Shown: positions 1-10,474, numbered from the stretch's first letter. The stretch is DNA of 64,000 nt from Argyresthia goedartella (GCA_949825045.1 OX463827.1:8702501-8766500), one strand, 5' to 3'. The notes: a model not told the origin generated them from the letters alone. Numbers and translations: made by a program.

Positions 1-83
1 TTTTAAATTTACAAATTTAATAGGGTAGATTCGTTTCTTTCACCGCTCTGGCCCGGCAGTTGGGCTCGACCGTTCGTCATTCG
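1..83 (-). repeat. Start of DIRS right inverted terminal repeat (truncated by window)
   Basis: An 83-bp perfect inverted match to 5188-5270. It follows the internal complementary region on the coding strand and continues off the left edge. Confidence 0.7.
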
Positions 84-288
84 TTTAGGGTCCACCACGT
101 GAAGGTTTGATGTTTCCAGGAATATTGGGAAACTCAAGGGTGGGAGGGTGGTACCAATCTCTTCGAACGAATCATTCGCATAATTATGATAGAACGTCAC
201 TTGGTAAGTTCGTTTAATCATTAATTAATGCTTCATGATTCGTTCTCAAGATTGGTACCTAGGAAATATATATTATTCACACATGTAG
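84..288 (-). repeat. DIRS internal complementary region
   Basis: 224-288 is complementary to the extreme left end of the element. The adjacent 84-223 contains a diverged inverted version of the same motif (compare 149-185 with 220-258, both around a GGTACC core). In DIRS elements this region is complementary to both outer ends joined together and serves to close the circular DNA intermediate. 84-223 is therefore expected to match the right end beyond the window. Confidence 0.65.
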
Positions 289-540
289 ACTTTGAGAGTG
301 TTCTGGAAACAGCAATGATACTTATTATTTTGATATTTATCTCTATAAAATAAAGAAAAATATTTTGATTAATCAATTATTGTATTAATGATGATTATAG
401 GTATACACTTATATGCTTATAATTCTAAGTATAGAAAACATCATAACAGTAGGTTACCAAGCTAAGAATAAAAACTAAATGTTTTTTCAATGCAACGATA
501 TTGTTGGGTGATTTAAGGGAAAATAGATTAATAAATCTTA

Positions 541-1458
541 TTATGATTGAGGGTTTACGACAGACTTGGCCACGGCCAGTGCTCCGTCGTCAGTGCTGAT
601 CACATTTCTGTTATAAAATTTGGCAAATGTTGCCGAGTTGTTGCTCCAGCCAGCAGTCGACCGGATCTGGTCTATGCTGACGCCTTGTCGATGAGCATGA
701 GACGTTGACGCATGGCGGGTGCTGTGTGCTGAGAATATTGAGACGTCAATTCCTGCTTCTTTGAGAGTAGTTTTTATCCAGCGACTCAGTGTTTGAGTCG
801 TCACTGGTTTGTGAGGTTTTTTGAAACTGATAAATAATCTTTCGGTTTTACGAAGAAGCGATGATTTATTTATGTAAGAAACCAAAGATTTGGCTGGACA
901 TATTTCAGGCTTTTCTGTGAAATAAGGCAGGTGAAGTATGGGTTGTTTAGAGCCAATCCGTGAGGTTTTTATTAAGTCCGGTATTTTTATTGTAATTTGT
1001 GTTGATGAATGTTCAATATTGTTCATGTTGACCAAGGATAAAGTTTGCACTCTGTGTGCTGTCACGAGTGCTAGAAGGGTACAACATTTCCTAGATAATT
1101 GTTCTAGTGACAGCTCGTCGTTTGGGTACCATGTAGACAGCAAGTTGAGGACTTGGTTTGGGTCCCAGGTGACATCGTACCTGGGCGCCGGAGGGCGTAG
1201 TCTGAATACACCTTTGAAAAATCTTTGCACGTTGTCGTTTTCCGAGATAGAATGTCCTAATATTAAAGCCAAAGCTGACCTGCAGCTGTTTAGGGAGCCA
1301 TATTGTGCGCCGTTGTCAAAGACATTGGTTAGGAACTCGATTATGTTTGGAATTGGCGCCTCAAATGTACTGAAGCCTTGTGTCCTACAGAACTCATACC
1401 ATTTTCTGAAATAACAATCGTATTGTTTAAATGAGTTACGCGAAATAGATGCCATCAT
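541..1458 (-). CDS. DIRS tyrosine recombinase
   Basis: The frame is open back to 1497 and overlaps the pol stop, but the first ATG is at 1458 (MMASISRNS), giving 305 residues; I chose that start. The catalytic set of the lambda-integrase family is present: Arg136 (AHRVQT), His245 and Arg248 (HSTRH), Trp271 in the usual His/Trp position (AGW) and nucleophile Tyr282 (KFYNR). A SAM-like core-binding region occupies roughly the first 90 residues. The enzyme is expected to insert a circular DNA copy by site-specific-style recombination, which explains the lack of target duplication. How it is translated is unclear: reinitiation after the overlapping pol stop is one option. The only non-coding DNA between it and the internal complementary region is 289-540, which is AT-rich. 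Confidence 0.92.
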   Translation of the reverse strand: MMASISRNSFKQYDCYFRKWYEFCRTQGFSTFEAPIPNIIEFLTNVFDNGAQYGSLNSCRSALALILGHSISENDNVQRFFKGVFRLRPPAPRYDVTWDPNQVLNLLSTWYPNDELSLEQLSRKCCTLLALVTAHRVQTLSLVNMNNIEHSSTQITIKIPDLIKTSRIGSKQPILHLPYFTEKPEICPAKSLVSYINKSSLLRKTERLFISFKKPHKPVTTQTLSRWIKTTLKEAGIDVSIFSAHSTRHASTSHAHRQGVSIDQIRSTAGWSNNSATFAKFYNRNVISTDDGALAVAKSVVNPQS

Positions 1459-1493
1459 AATTTCTATGGAAGATTGCGGAACCTTGCGATGAA

Positions 1494-3502
1494 TCAACGC
1501 CGCCCTGACAAAATCCCGGCCACCAGGGTAAGGTTGCTCTGGATGTTCCGGCGACTGGAATTGGAAAACAACATATGTTCACGGGGATTGAAGGTTATGC
1601 ATTCCGATATCAGAAGATTCGTAAACACTGGGTACCAGGCTTGTGTCGGCCACGCTGGCACAACCACGATACCAGTGGCTCTATCTAGCATTATTTTTCT
1701 CATAACTTTGAGAATAATTGAAAATGGCGGGAATGCGTAGAAGAAATGTTTTGACCAATTCATGGTGAATGCATTCACAGTGTACGCGTCTGGGTCCCTA
1801 TGCCAAGATACATAAATATCACATTTTTTGTTTATTCTACTGGCAAAAAGGTCGATATTAGGTTCGCCGAACTGTTTGACTATCGTATTGTATACATGCT
1901 CTGATAGCTCCCATTCGATATCAGGATGGTTGCGCCGAGATTCGGCGTCAGCGATATGATTATCAGTAGATTTTATGTAGCTAGCGAAAACAAATATTTT
2001 CCTAGATTCGCACCACTTCCAAATATTCCTTGCTATTTCGGTGAGGTGGGGGTATTGTACCCCACCCATGCGGTTGATATATGCTATTGCTGTGGAGTTA
2101 TCCACCCGTAAGAGTATTTGGCAATTGGTGTGATCTTTGGCAAAGATCTTAAGAGCGAAAAGCGCGGCTAACAGTTCTAAGGCGTTAATGTGCTGGCTGC
2201 GTTCGTCGGGGGACCACTGGCCACTAGCGGTCTCACCTTCGCACGCCGCGCCCCATCCCGTCGTTGAGGCGTCAGAATAAATTTCGGTCACGTATGTGTC
2301 ATCCCTGATTCTGTGTGCAGGGGTTTCCAACGCTCGCAGCCACCATTGAAACTCAGTTAACAATGAACTGGGTATGCTCATCAATTTCTCATAGTCATCA
2401 TCTGGTTGGAGATTGAGGTACTTGCATCGTTCTAAATCTTTAGTGTATAGTAAGCCATATTCTACGGCGGGACATGCCGAAACAAGCAATCCTAGTAAAC
2501 GAGCGAAGCTCCTTATCTTACAGCGTGAGATCCGAGTAAACTTTTTTATTTCTTTTTTGATTGCTATTTGTTTCTCGTTTGGCAGAATTATTTGCATGGA
2601 ATGAGAATCGATGATGTATCCCAGAAATTTACAAGAGGTAGCTGGTGTTAAGACACTTTTTTGTAGGTTAATTTTAAAACCCAGAGCCAGCAGTAACTTT
2701 GTTGTTAAGTCGGCGTTGTCAATGCATTCACCATAGGATTGACCTATGAGTAAGATATCGTCGAGATAGATCGTCGATAAATATCCGCACAATCGTAGTA
2801 GTTTGATCACAGGTTTCATGATTTTTGTAAAAACGTATGGTGCGGTATTTAAACCAAATGGCAGGACATTGAATTCTAATATTTTATCATACCATTTGAA
2901 TCTCAAATATTTTTTAGAGTCATCGTGAATTTTTACTAGGAAATACGCATCCTTAAGATCCAGGGTTGTCATATAGCAGTCATTGGTAACTAATTTTATA
3001 GCTGTGCGCAGGTCTTCCAGTTTGAAGTGATTTGTAGCAATGAATTTATTCAGACTTTTTAAGTTCAAGATAAATCGGACTTTGCCATTAGGTTTGGGAC
3101 GCAAAAATACGCTTGACAAAAATTGATGTTCGTGCGGGGCACATTCTGATATGGCACCAACAGTAAGCAAGTCCAGAATTGCTTCTTCAAATTGTGACTT
3201 TTCGTAAGAAGTGTATATCGGAGGTTCAGGTATGTGAGTCTGAACGACAGGTTCTGAGAATGGTATTTTATACCCATTGATCCAGTTTAGGATAGTTTGG
3301 TCTCTCGAGATAAGAGCCCATTGTTTGTGGAACTGTGATAATTGGCCGGCGTATCTTACCGAGTCTACCGGCGGCGGGTTGTCTTCTGCTGCGGCGCAGA
3401 CCGCTTCGACGAGCTGGCGGGCTGCTCGCGCAGGTAGGTGTCCCGGCTCCGTGGCGGCGGCGGCGGCGGCGGCTGCCGGCGAGCTGGGGCCGGGTGCTTC
3501 CA
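1494..3502 (-). CDS. DIRS pol: reverse transcriptase, RNase H and methyltransferase-like domain
   Basis: The frame is open from the slippery site (codon CTG at 3503) to TGA at 1494, about 669 residues. There is no convincing ATG at its head, consistent with expression as a gag-pol fusion. A DIRS-type RT entry region (3365-3240) is followed by the RT palm, with LDLKDAYF (about 2960) and the catalytic YLDD (about 2768). RNase H follows, with YSDAS (about 2280), an ELLAAL Glu helix and VDNSTAIAYINRMGG. The C-terminal domain carries DLFASR, YVSW and YAFPPFS, the signature of the DAM-methyltransferase-like region of DIRS elements. The protein copies element RNA into DNA. Its stop overlaps the beginning of the recombinase frame by a few bases. 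Confidence 0.92.
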
Positions 3503-5116
3503 GTTTTTTGGCGTATGTGGTTTAGCAGCCTGCGGTTGACTCTTCTTTATGTTCTTAGACGACACCTTTAAATCTGATCCAGATTTGTTAACTGCTCTTG
3601 CAGTTTTCAGAGTCTCCTGTAAGTTTTCCCCGAACAATTTTTTGTCGATTTTGGTATTGACGAGATGATCTTTCATGTCCTTTTTGAGCGAAGAGAGGGA
3701 AAATTGCCGCCTAGCTAGTGACTCCGTGTGTTGTATGTCGCAGAGGAGGCGACCCATGTCCATGAGCTTTTTGAGGAGCTCGTGGTTCTTTTCCTTCGAA
3801 CTCAGTTGTTCGGTGATAGTGCTAGCAACACACGATATAACTGTAGCCAGTTGTTTCTGCTTTGCTTGAAAGATTTTGTCTCGTCTCACTATTGTGTCCG
3901 GTAGCGCGGCACGAATTTCGTCGTTCAGAATCGGCGCTCCCGTTCGAACGCAATTGTCCGGTACAAGATATTTGTCCGTCAATTCCTTGCGTACCTCCTT
4001 GTCCAGTCCAGTGACAGCGAAATGTTCGAATCGACTCGCGATCTCTCTGTGCACCGATGCGCCGTACTCCACTTTGGCTGTCGGGTCATCACCCAGGATT
4101 TCCAGAATGGTCGGGTCGAGCGTGTCGATGGGGTCGTGGGGCTCGGCGTGAGGCATTGAGGCGGCGGCGGCGTCTTGGTGCGACGACGCGGGGGCGGCGG
4201 CGGGCAGCGCGACATGTGCGGCGGCGGCAGCTAGGCGCGCGACCTCGCTAGTGGCGGGGTCGGCGGCGGTGGCCCCCGGCTCAGTGTGCGGCGGCTCCGT
4301 GTCCACAGGTATGTTTCCGGGTGCATTGCTCGTTTCGCCATCAAGGATGTCGAGCAAGTCCTTTTCGATGGTCACGGAATGGTCATCGTATGGCGAATAT
4401 CCATCTGCGAGCAATATAGTTGCTTAGTAATATATCTTAGGTAGCACTTTTTACGAAGGGAAATATCTACAATATCGGTAAGGTAGAATTCCCAAAGAAT
4501 AAGACGCAAACCGATTTTTGTTCACAATTTAACGGTATCGTTCGTAAAGTGAACATGTATCATATTAGCCCGGACCGTGTGGTTTTCCGGACCCTTAGTT
4601 ATGGTTTTGTATGAAATCATTACTGGTAAGGTAAAATTCCCACAGAATGGAACACAAACCAGGTAGTATTGGCAAGATATAATTCCCACAGAATTACACG
4701 CAAGCCAGACTTCGTTAATTTTTCCATCTTTGTGTTGGTATGTTGAGAATTCCGTAGAATTAGATGTAATTTAGGTAAGGTATAACTCCCACAGAATTAC
4801 ACGCAAACCTGACATCTAATATACCTACTGTCTGACTTCATCGGTAAGATATAACTCCCATAGAATTACACACAAACCGATATTCGCGCCAAACTTATTT
4901 TTGTCTGAGTAATATTTGATAAAACTATAGGTAAATACCTTGCGTGCTTCTTGATGAGGGAGAAGACTCCCGTGACGATGAAGAGGAAGAAGTTTCTATG
5001 ATCCGTGCTCGATGTGGGCGTCGACGTTTTTCTTCACGAATTTGTTTTTCTAACACTTTCAACTTTTTACAAATGTTCAAAAGGTTCGGGGATCTGTCCC
5101 GTTTCCTTTTAGGCAT
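3365..5116 (-). CDS. DIRS gag-like protein, predicted spliced (exons 5116-4939 and 4404-3365)
   Basis: Exon 1 begins at ATG 5116 and encodes a basic, Ser/Arg-rich N-terminus (starts MPKRKRDRS). It ends at 4939 before a GT donor (GTATTTAC). A TACTAAG branch-like motif and a GCAG acceptor precede exon 2 at 4404. The junction restores frame as a split Asp codon, giving about 405 residues. Exon 2 has an Ala/Pro-rich acidic region, a conserved-looking ILGDDP segment, a helical middle and a basic tail with a proline run and RRR end. No zinc knuckle is visible. Without splicing, an alternative ATG at 4414 gives 349 residues. Gag here should package RNA with pol. The family assignment rests on position in a clear DIRS element. 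The splice is inferred, but frame, branch point and both borders agree. Confidence 0.75.
3503..3509 (-). promoter_or_regulatory. -1 programmed ribosomal frameshift site A-AAA-AAC in DIRS gag
   Basis: The heptamer lies in the gag reading frame as (CC)A AAA AAC. Slipping back one base enters exactly the frame of pol, which is open from here to 1494, while gag stops at 3365. A hairpin CCGGC (3493-3489) / GCCGG (3480-3476) with an 8-nt loop starts 9 nt downstream, a usual distance for a stimulatory structure. Function is inferred from the match to the classic X-XXY-YYZ rule. Confidence 0.75.
4405..4938 (-). other. Predicted 534-bp intron in DIRS gag
   Basis: The borders are GT...AG on the minus strand, with TACTAAG about 25 nt before the acceptor, and the frame is maintained across the junction. 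The interior is AT-rich and carries the five-unit hairpin array described separately. A further stem (TGTTCAC/GTGAACA, 4519-4555) also lies inside. It could alternatively be an untranslated leader if gag starts at 4414. Confidence 0.65.
4474..4881. repeat. Five hairpin repeats of about 40 nt with covarying outer stems
   Basis: Units lie at 4474-4515, 4623-4662, 4669-4708, 4772-4811 and 4840-4881, with a degenerate sixth near 4735-4770. Each has the plan stem, AAGRTATAA, inner stem around CCACA, TTACACGCAA, stem. Outer stems are ATCGGT/ACCGAT, CTGGT/ACCAG, TTGGC/GCCAG (one wobble), AGGT/ACCT and ATCGGT/ACCGAT. Arm sequences change while pairing is kept. The inner stem is typically AATTC/GAATT. 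Confidence 0.8.
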
Positions 5117-5187
5117 TATTTTAGATTGTTTTTCCCGAAAAAACGCACGTGTTGAGTATACGTGTTGAGTGGTTGGGCACTAAATTG

Positions 5188-5396
5188 CGAATGACGAACG
5201 GTCGAGCCCAACTGCCGGGCCAGAGCGGTGAAAGAAACGAATCTACCCTATTAAATTTGTAAATTTAAAAAAGGCTAGAACTCACGTTTCTACCCTCAAC
5301 TAAGTGAACGAGTGGTGGAAACTATGCGTTACTACATGTGTGAATAATATATATTTCCTAGGTACCAATCTTGAGAACGAATCATGAAGCATTAAT
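5188..5396 (-). repeat. DIRS left inverted terminal repeat
   Basis: This is the 5' end of the element on its coding strand. The outer 65 bp (5332-5396) are the exact reverse complement of 224-288 and the inner 83 bp (5188-5270) of 1-83. The stretch 5271-5331 has no clear partner inside the window; its partner should lie beyond base 1 if the right repeat is complete. Confidence 0.8.
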
Positions 5397-5439
5397 ATTC
5401 AGACAAAGGGTAAGCCCCACTTAAATATTACCCATCAAA

Positions 5440-6297
5440 ACATGCAGGGGCTACCTGGCAAAGAACTTGTATTAGAATTATTTCTTAATAATTCGGACAC
5501 TGATGTTATTTTGTATTACAGATCATTGGTTAAAGGAAAATATGATGTCTTTTAACATAAATAATTACAAAATTGTCAGTTGTTACAATAGAAAGACTGC
5601 TGATAGAGGTGGTTCTTTAATCTTAGTAAAAGATAATATTAAGGTGAAACAACGGAAAGATATTCTTTCACTTACTGTGGAAAGACAAATAGAGGTATCT
5701 TGTGTTGAGTTGGATAGCCATATTATTGTTTGTGTCTACAGACCTCCGAGAGATGAAAAAGGCCATGGCAATTTTGAAATATTCGAGAAAATTATGGAGG
5801 AAGGCTCATTAAACTTTGTAATAACAGAAAAAAGTTAATTATTTGTGGCGATCTTAATGTAGATACAACACTGAAGCGACGATTAATAACTCTGTTCAAA
5901 TCATTTAATTTATGTCATGTATTTCTAGAGCCGACTAGAATTACACTTACCAGCCAAACTTGCTTAGATAACGTTTTTTGTGACTGTGCATTCACAAGTA
6001 AAAATGTAATTAACTGTTTACCATCCAATCACAGTGGTCAAACAGTTTCATTCCAAATTACTAGTGAAAATAAGACTGATCCATCATTTTATAGGCCTAT
6101 TACATCCCATAGACTAGAGATGTATATGAAAAACTTAGATATGGGTTTGCCAGTTCCGGATTTTGATGAACAGAACCCGAACAAAATCTATTCTGACTTC
6201 TTCAACATTATTCAAACAGAATTCAATACAGTTTTTAAATTAAAGAAAGTCAGTGCCAACAACGGTAAGTCTAAATTTAATGACTTGGAATTTTGAT
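5440..6297 (+). pseudogene. Endonuclease domain of non-LTR element, frameshifted
   Basis: Apurinic-endonuclease-like domain of a non-LTR ORF2. Visible pieces are the DHWLKEN segment, a GGSLILVKDN segment, VCVYRPP, GDLN (about 5852) and SNHSG near the catalytic His. The reading frame changes near 5510 and again near 5817, and a stop follows at about 6295. The methionine start and gag-like ORF1 are missing. It has no function now; it would have nicked the target DNA. Confidence 0.8.
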
Positions 6298-6305
6298 TTA
6301 ACAAT

Positions 6306-7031
6306 TTATTGTTAAATGCTGGTAAAACCAAATGTATCAAATTCTCACTTCCAAATGTCAGGCAAGTTGGGAACAGTTTAGTGTTGGACAGCAATACGTT
6401 AAAATTAGTAAATGACACGAAGTTTCTTGGAATAACCATTGATAACAAATTGCAGTGGGGACCCCACATAGAAAAATTGGCTGGTAAATTAAGTTCTGCG
6501 GCTTACGCTGTTAGGAACATCAGACAAAACACGGATGTGGCTACATCTAGGCTAGTATATTTTAGATACTTTCATAGTGTCGTGTCCTATGGTATCTAGT
6601 TGTGGGGGAAAGCAGCGGATATTCAAACTATTTTTATTTTATAGAAAAGAGCTATTCGAGCAATTTATAATTTAAAACGCACAGACTCCTTAAGACAGCT
6701 TTTTAAAGAAATTGACATACTAACTGTAGCTAGTCAATTTATTTTCGAAAATATAATGTATGTACGCAAGAACCTTACAAAATTTCCCAAACTTAGCGAT
6801 AGCTGTAATGTTAACCTAAGAAATAATCACAGACTACTTGCGCCCCGGTTTAGACTCGCGAAGGTTAGCAATTCTTTCAAGGGTCAATGCATTCTCTACT
6901 ACAACAAGATACCTTTGGAGATCTTGAAATTGCCATTTGAGCAATTTAAAATCCATGTTAAAGCGACTTTGTCGAAAAAGGGATATTACAATGTTCAAGA
7001 TTACTTAAATGATGGGTCTGTATGGGGTTAA
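6306..7031 (+). pseudogene. RT C-terminal region of the same non-LTR element, two nonsense codons
   Basis: It resumes after the internal deletion with the RT thumb region (GKTKCIKFS, then FLGITIDNKLQW) and the usual tail to YNVQDYLNDGSVWG before TAA at 7029. Nonsense codons interrupt it at about 6598 and 6643; the copy at 31915 has Leu and Gln codons at those places. The palm with its catalytic aspartates is deleted. Confidence 0.85.
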
Positions 7032-7290
7032 TCTGGCTCAACAGAGACCTTGCTGTTAATAATTTTGTAATTATTTATTCCTGCTTATAAATTATGATAA
7101 TGACTAAATATTATATTTTGTATTTGTTAAGCATAAGCAATTTTTAAAAAGAGATCTAAAAATCAATCTGTGGGAGTTTCTACGCCCTTCTTCTCCCACA
7201 GTGGTCCAATGTAGAGAAGTGGCAAAAATGACGATTGCTAAGTATATGTAAATATCTACAGTAATAAAGACATTTGGAATTTGGAATTTG

Positions 7291-7821
7291 AGATAAGTAA
7301 TTTAACCAATGTACATTATACAGACGCTCTTACGGTGATGGAAAACATTTTTAGGCAACCTTTTATCTCCATAGCTGCGGCGATGAGCTAGCCCCCTGCT
7401 GTAGGCACCTAACTACCTACCTTCCTACAAAGGTACAAATCAAGAAGGTACAAAAAATATGAGGTTACAATTTTATTACCCCACTGCGCCAGACCGGCTG
7501 CGCTATACGACAACCAGTGTTGGATTTTGGTGCGTTGAAAAGGAAAGCACAAAAATACAAAAAGGATAGTATTTTGTAAAAAAAAGTATAATTAATTTAT
7601 ATTGATTGCCATAATTTAAAAATGATGAAAATATTTAAAATCAACATCATTTATTAGTAATTTTCAAGACTTTACCGCCACTTTCCATAATAATTGAACT
7701 CTACTGACTACTCGTTGGGTTAGAGATCTAGCAATTATACTTACTTTATTTTGACTGTTTTTTTTTAGATATGACAAATATATGATAAATCATAATTTAT
7801 AATTCCATTACATGTGACTTA
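7291..7821. other. AT-rich spacer, nothing recognised
   Basis: No ORF with recognisable content, no tandem repeat and no clear inverted repeat seen. Confidence 0.5.
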
Positions 7822-8322
7822 TATACAGGCTGTAAAATAAAAGTGTAGTCAAATTAGAGGTTGTTGGAAACATCTTTCTGAACAACTTACACTATGAAAC
7901 CGTTTTTATCAGAGCAATTTTATTTTTCACCACTATACAGGGTATTGTTGTGTAAAGCTACCCCCGGGTAAGGGACTATAGTACCCATCATGAATAACTT
8001 TCCCCAAGAAATATAGGCATATGGGTCTCCCATAGTAACATGTATCAGCTGATTGGTCAATGTAATGAGAGACGATTTTTTTCCATTTGCGACCATATGT
8101 TTCTGGAGGAAAGTTGTTCATGATGATAGGTACTATAGGCGTAACTTTACAAAATAACAGCCTGTATATTCATTTTTGGAAGAGGTTAAAAATAAAAATG
8201 CTCTGAAGATGTTTCATGGCGAAACTATGATGTCCCTACATATTTATGTATATGTAGGGACATCATAGTTTAGGGAAGGGGTTAAACCCTTGAAATTTGA
8301 CTACACCTTTATGTATACTTAT
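7822..8322. mobile_element. MITE containing a second MITE
   Basis: The outer arms pair around the core AGTGTAGTCAAATT (about 7842) and its complement (about 8298). Inside, 7934-8168 has its own arms of about 65 bp beginning TATACAGG and ending CCTGTATA, with a shared ATGAA..ACTTTCC portion. This is a simple nested insertion; no transposase is present. Confidence 0.6.
8223..8272. repeat. Perfect palindrome, 21-bp arms
   Basis: AAACTATGATGTCCCTACATA and its exact complement are separated by a short loop, within the right part of the outer MITE. Confidence 0.85.
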
Positions 8323-8539
8323 ACTCGGGAGGTGCCAATTATTTAGACATAAGCACTTAATTAAATACCTAAAATTTAAATGATTAAGACTGTAATTAAT
8401 CAAACAATGTTTGATGTTATGTGATGATTATACCAATGAAACGACTGTGATTATTGTGATTAAAACTAAGTTATACATATAAATATGATATAAACATATA
8501 CATATATATAACTATAATGAACATAGATGGATCTGTTCT

Positions 8540-8653
8540 TTTTAACTTCTCTTGAGAAGTTATTATAATAGGTCTGAAAATTGAAATAGGTAATTTTGTG
8601 TTTTCTTTACGTTTTAAGACCTGGAGAATCATTTGCAATCATTTTTAGAGTGA

Positions 8654-8691
<38 letters not shown>

Positions 8692-9080
8692 TACGTATGT
8701 ACGTGATCAAAATTATGGAATTCGTTTTCTCAATAACTACTGGACCGAATCGCTTTGATGACCATATCAATCGATACGCCACGTCATGACTTAGATCTGA
8801 AAGGAGTCTAGAAAAAATCGGTCCAGCGGTTCGTTTTTTATTTGTAAAAAACTGACTTTTTTGAACACGCAACGTTAATTTTGTATGTAATTCCAAGTAT
8901 TGAGGGGTAGATGTGGGTTTTTGAGGGTGCTGGTTTCGAATCTTTCATCAGTTTTTTAAAATTCAAAATGGCGGACCCACTATGACGTCATCTTTTTCGT
9001 GAAAATTCTTTAAATTCTTCAAATGATTTTCTAGGTATCGAAACATTAAAAAAAAGAATTCTTCTCAAGAGAAGTTGCTT
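8540..9080. repeat. Dispersed repeat bounded by AACTTCTCTTGAGAAGTT-type palindromes, with (GT)n
   Basis: Palindromes occur at about 8550-8567 and 9062-9076. A GT microsatellite (about 8657-8688) lies between them, followed by a stretch (GGACCGAATCGCTTTGATG) that resembles common lepidopteran repeats. No coding content. Confidence 0.5.
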
Positions 9081-9530
9081 GTACGGTACTTGCTGCCGAA
9101 CCGATTATTTCAAATTATGTTTTGTGAGTACAGAAGCTAGCATTATCCTTTACACATTGATTATCAGTTCTTAAAACTTTCCTCCATTGCAATGATGTCA
9201 TTATTGCAATTGTCATGTACCGATTGACGTGATTTTTATACACTCGTGCCTTAATTTCCACCGAAAAATGCTTTAGGATGTCTTCAAAAGTTTCAGCAAA
9301 ATCGTATTTCGAAGAAATTTTGCCAGCGCGTTCGCGATACCAATTCCGCCATTGTTCTTTACATCTTAGCTCAACTATATAAATATATAACATATATATC
9401 ATAGCTACAACCGAAGCTCGAAGACCCGTTCGAAATGTAAATCGCTGTCACGCACTTATGTACAACAAAAAACTCATTTATGTTTCAGTCTTCTAAGGGC
9501 TTTTGACAGCCGTTAAAACAGTTTATCTAC

Positions 9531-9990
9531 ACACGTATCATAAACCCTCTTTACTGCGTTCAAAAACCGCACGTTACGATCAGCATTATGTTAAACTACT
9601 TGGTAAAAACTCGTTTCGTATCTGGAAAACTACACATTATGGTCATTATGTGTAGTTTTTCTACACATAATGACATTCAAATTTCGAACGCCGACGCCCT
9701 GCCTGCGTGCCGTCCCTAGTTTGTTTGTGAAGTTGGTAGGTACTGACATTCAAATTTCGAACGCCGCCCGCCTGCGTGAAGTTGGTACTACAGAACAAGC
9801 TAAACAATTGCAGAGCCACAATGCCGGTCAAACATGCGGTTCCTGAACACATCAAAGAGAGCTTATGATTTGTGTGTAGATAAACTAGTGTATGTAACTG
9901 TACATAATTAGGCATTAAAACTCTCGAGTGATATTATTTTGAAACTCGCCTTCGGCTCGTTTCATAAACCCACTCTCAAGTTTTAGTGCC
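9531..9990 (+). repeat. Dispersed repeat, second copy at 55016-55345
   Basis: It shares with 55016-55345 the segments TAAACCCTCTTTACTGCGTT, GAAGTTGGTAC and ACATGCGGTTCCTGA. This copy has an internal duplication of the GACATTCAAATTTCGAACGC block (9670 and 9748). The terminal block containing GAAACGAGCCGAAGGC is in opposite orientation in the two copies. Confidence 0.65.
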
Positions 9991-10474
9991 CTCCATTATG
10001 CAGCAATCACGTAAACTACTATTAAATTAAACACAACTTAAGCACAACAAGCAAAAGGCGAGTAATGTACTCAAGCAGGCCAAGCTTACTGCCTGTCAGC
10101 CAGGTTGCCCCTAACCATCCGTGTTTTATTAAGGTTGTATTTAAACTGTATTTAGCGGTTATCAAAACTCTGGTGAAAGTCCGGCTAAATGGGAGAACAT
10201 AAAAGTTAAGCGTCGTCCTCCCTCCATCCATCCCTCCTAGGAAAGACACGGACGCGGCGCAGACACGGCGCGGTCGAGACGCGGACGCGACTTTACAAAA
10301 TGTAGAAAAGACAGGGTAGGGGCGGGATTTTGGGGGATGTTGACAAGCAAACACCCCCTGCTCCCCGCGCGCCGCCGTCCACAACCCCCGGTCGCGCATA
10401 TGCCTTCTACGCGTCGCGTCTGATCTGTATGTTTTGCGTCGCGGCGGTTCTATACATTTTGTATGAAAGTTTGT

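Larger units (their letters stand above)
1..5396 (-). mobile_element. DIRS-like tyrosine-recombinase retrotransposon, 3' end cut by window edge
   Basis: On the minus strand the order is left inverted terminal repeat, gag, RT/RNase H/methyltransferase-like pol, tyrosine recombinase, internal complementary region, then the start of the right terminal repeat. This order plus split inverted repeats, in place of LTRs or an integrase, defines the DIRS order. All three coding regions are open and the key RT, RNase H and recombinase motifs are present, so the copy looks young. Bases 1-83 are the reverse complement of 5188-5270, and 224-288 of 5332-5396. These pairs are not nested, which is what a DIRS element with an internal complementary region predicts. 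The last part of the right repeat should lie left of base 1. I see no target-site duplication, as expected for the group. Confidence 0.9.
5397..7290 (+). mobile_element. Decayed non-LTR retrotransposon (Jockey/CR1-like), internally deleted
   Basis: It starts directly at the DIRS edge. It has an AP-type endonuclease, a large deletion near 6300 that removes most of the RT, the RT C-terminal region, and a 3' UTR ending in a short repeat (TTTGGAATTTGGAATTT, about 7272-7288). Further copies of the same family lie at 31915-32718 and, as 3' UTR only, at 16681-16795. Confidence 0.85.

Noticed and set aside
938..1414. Plus-strand ORF of 158 codons
   Set aside because: Antisense shadow of the tyrosine recombinase, which has a full catalytic set on the other strand.
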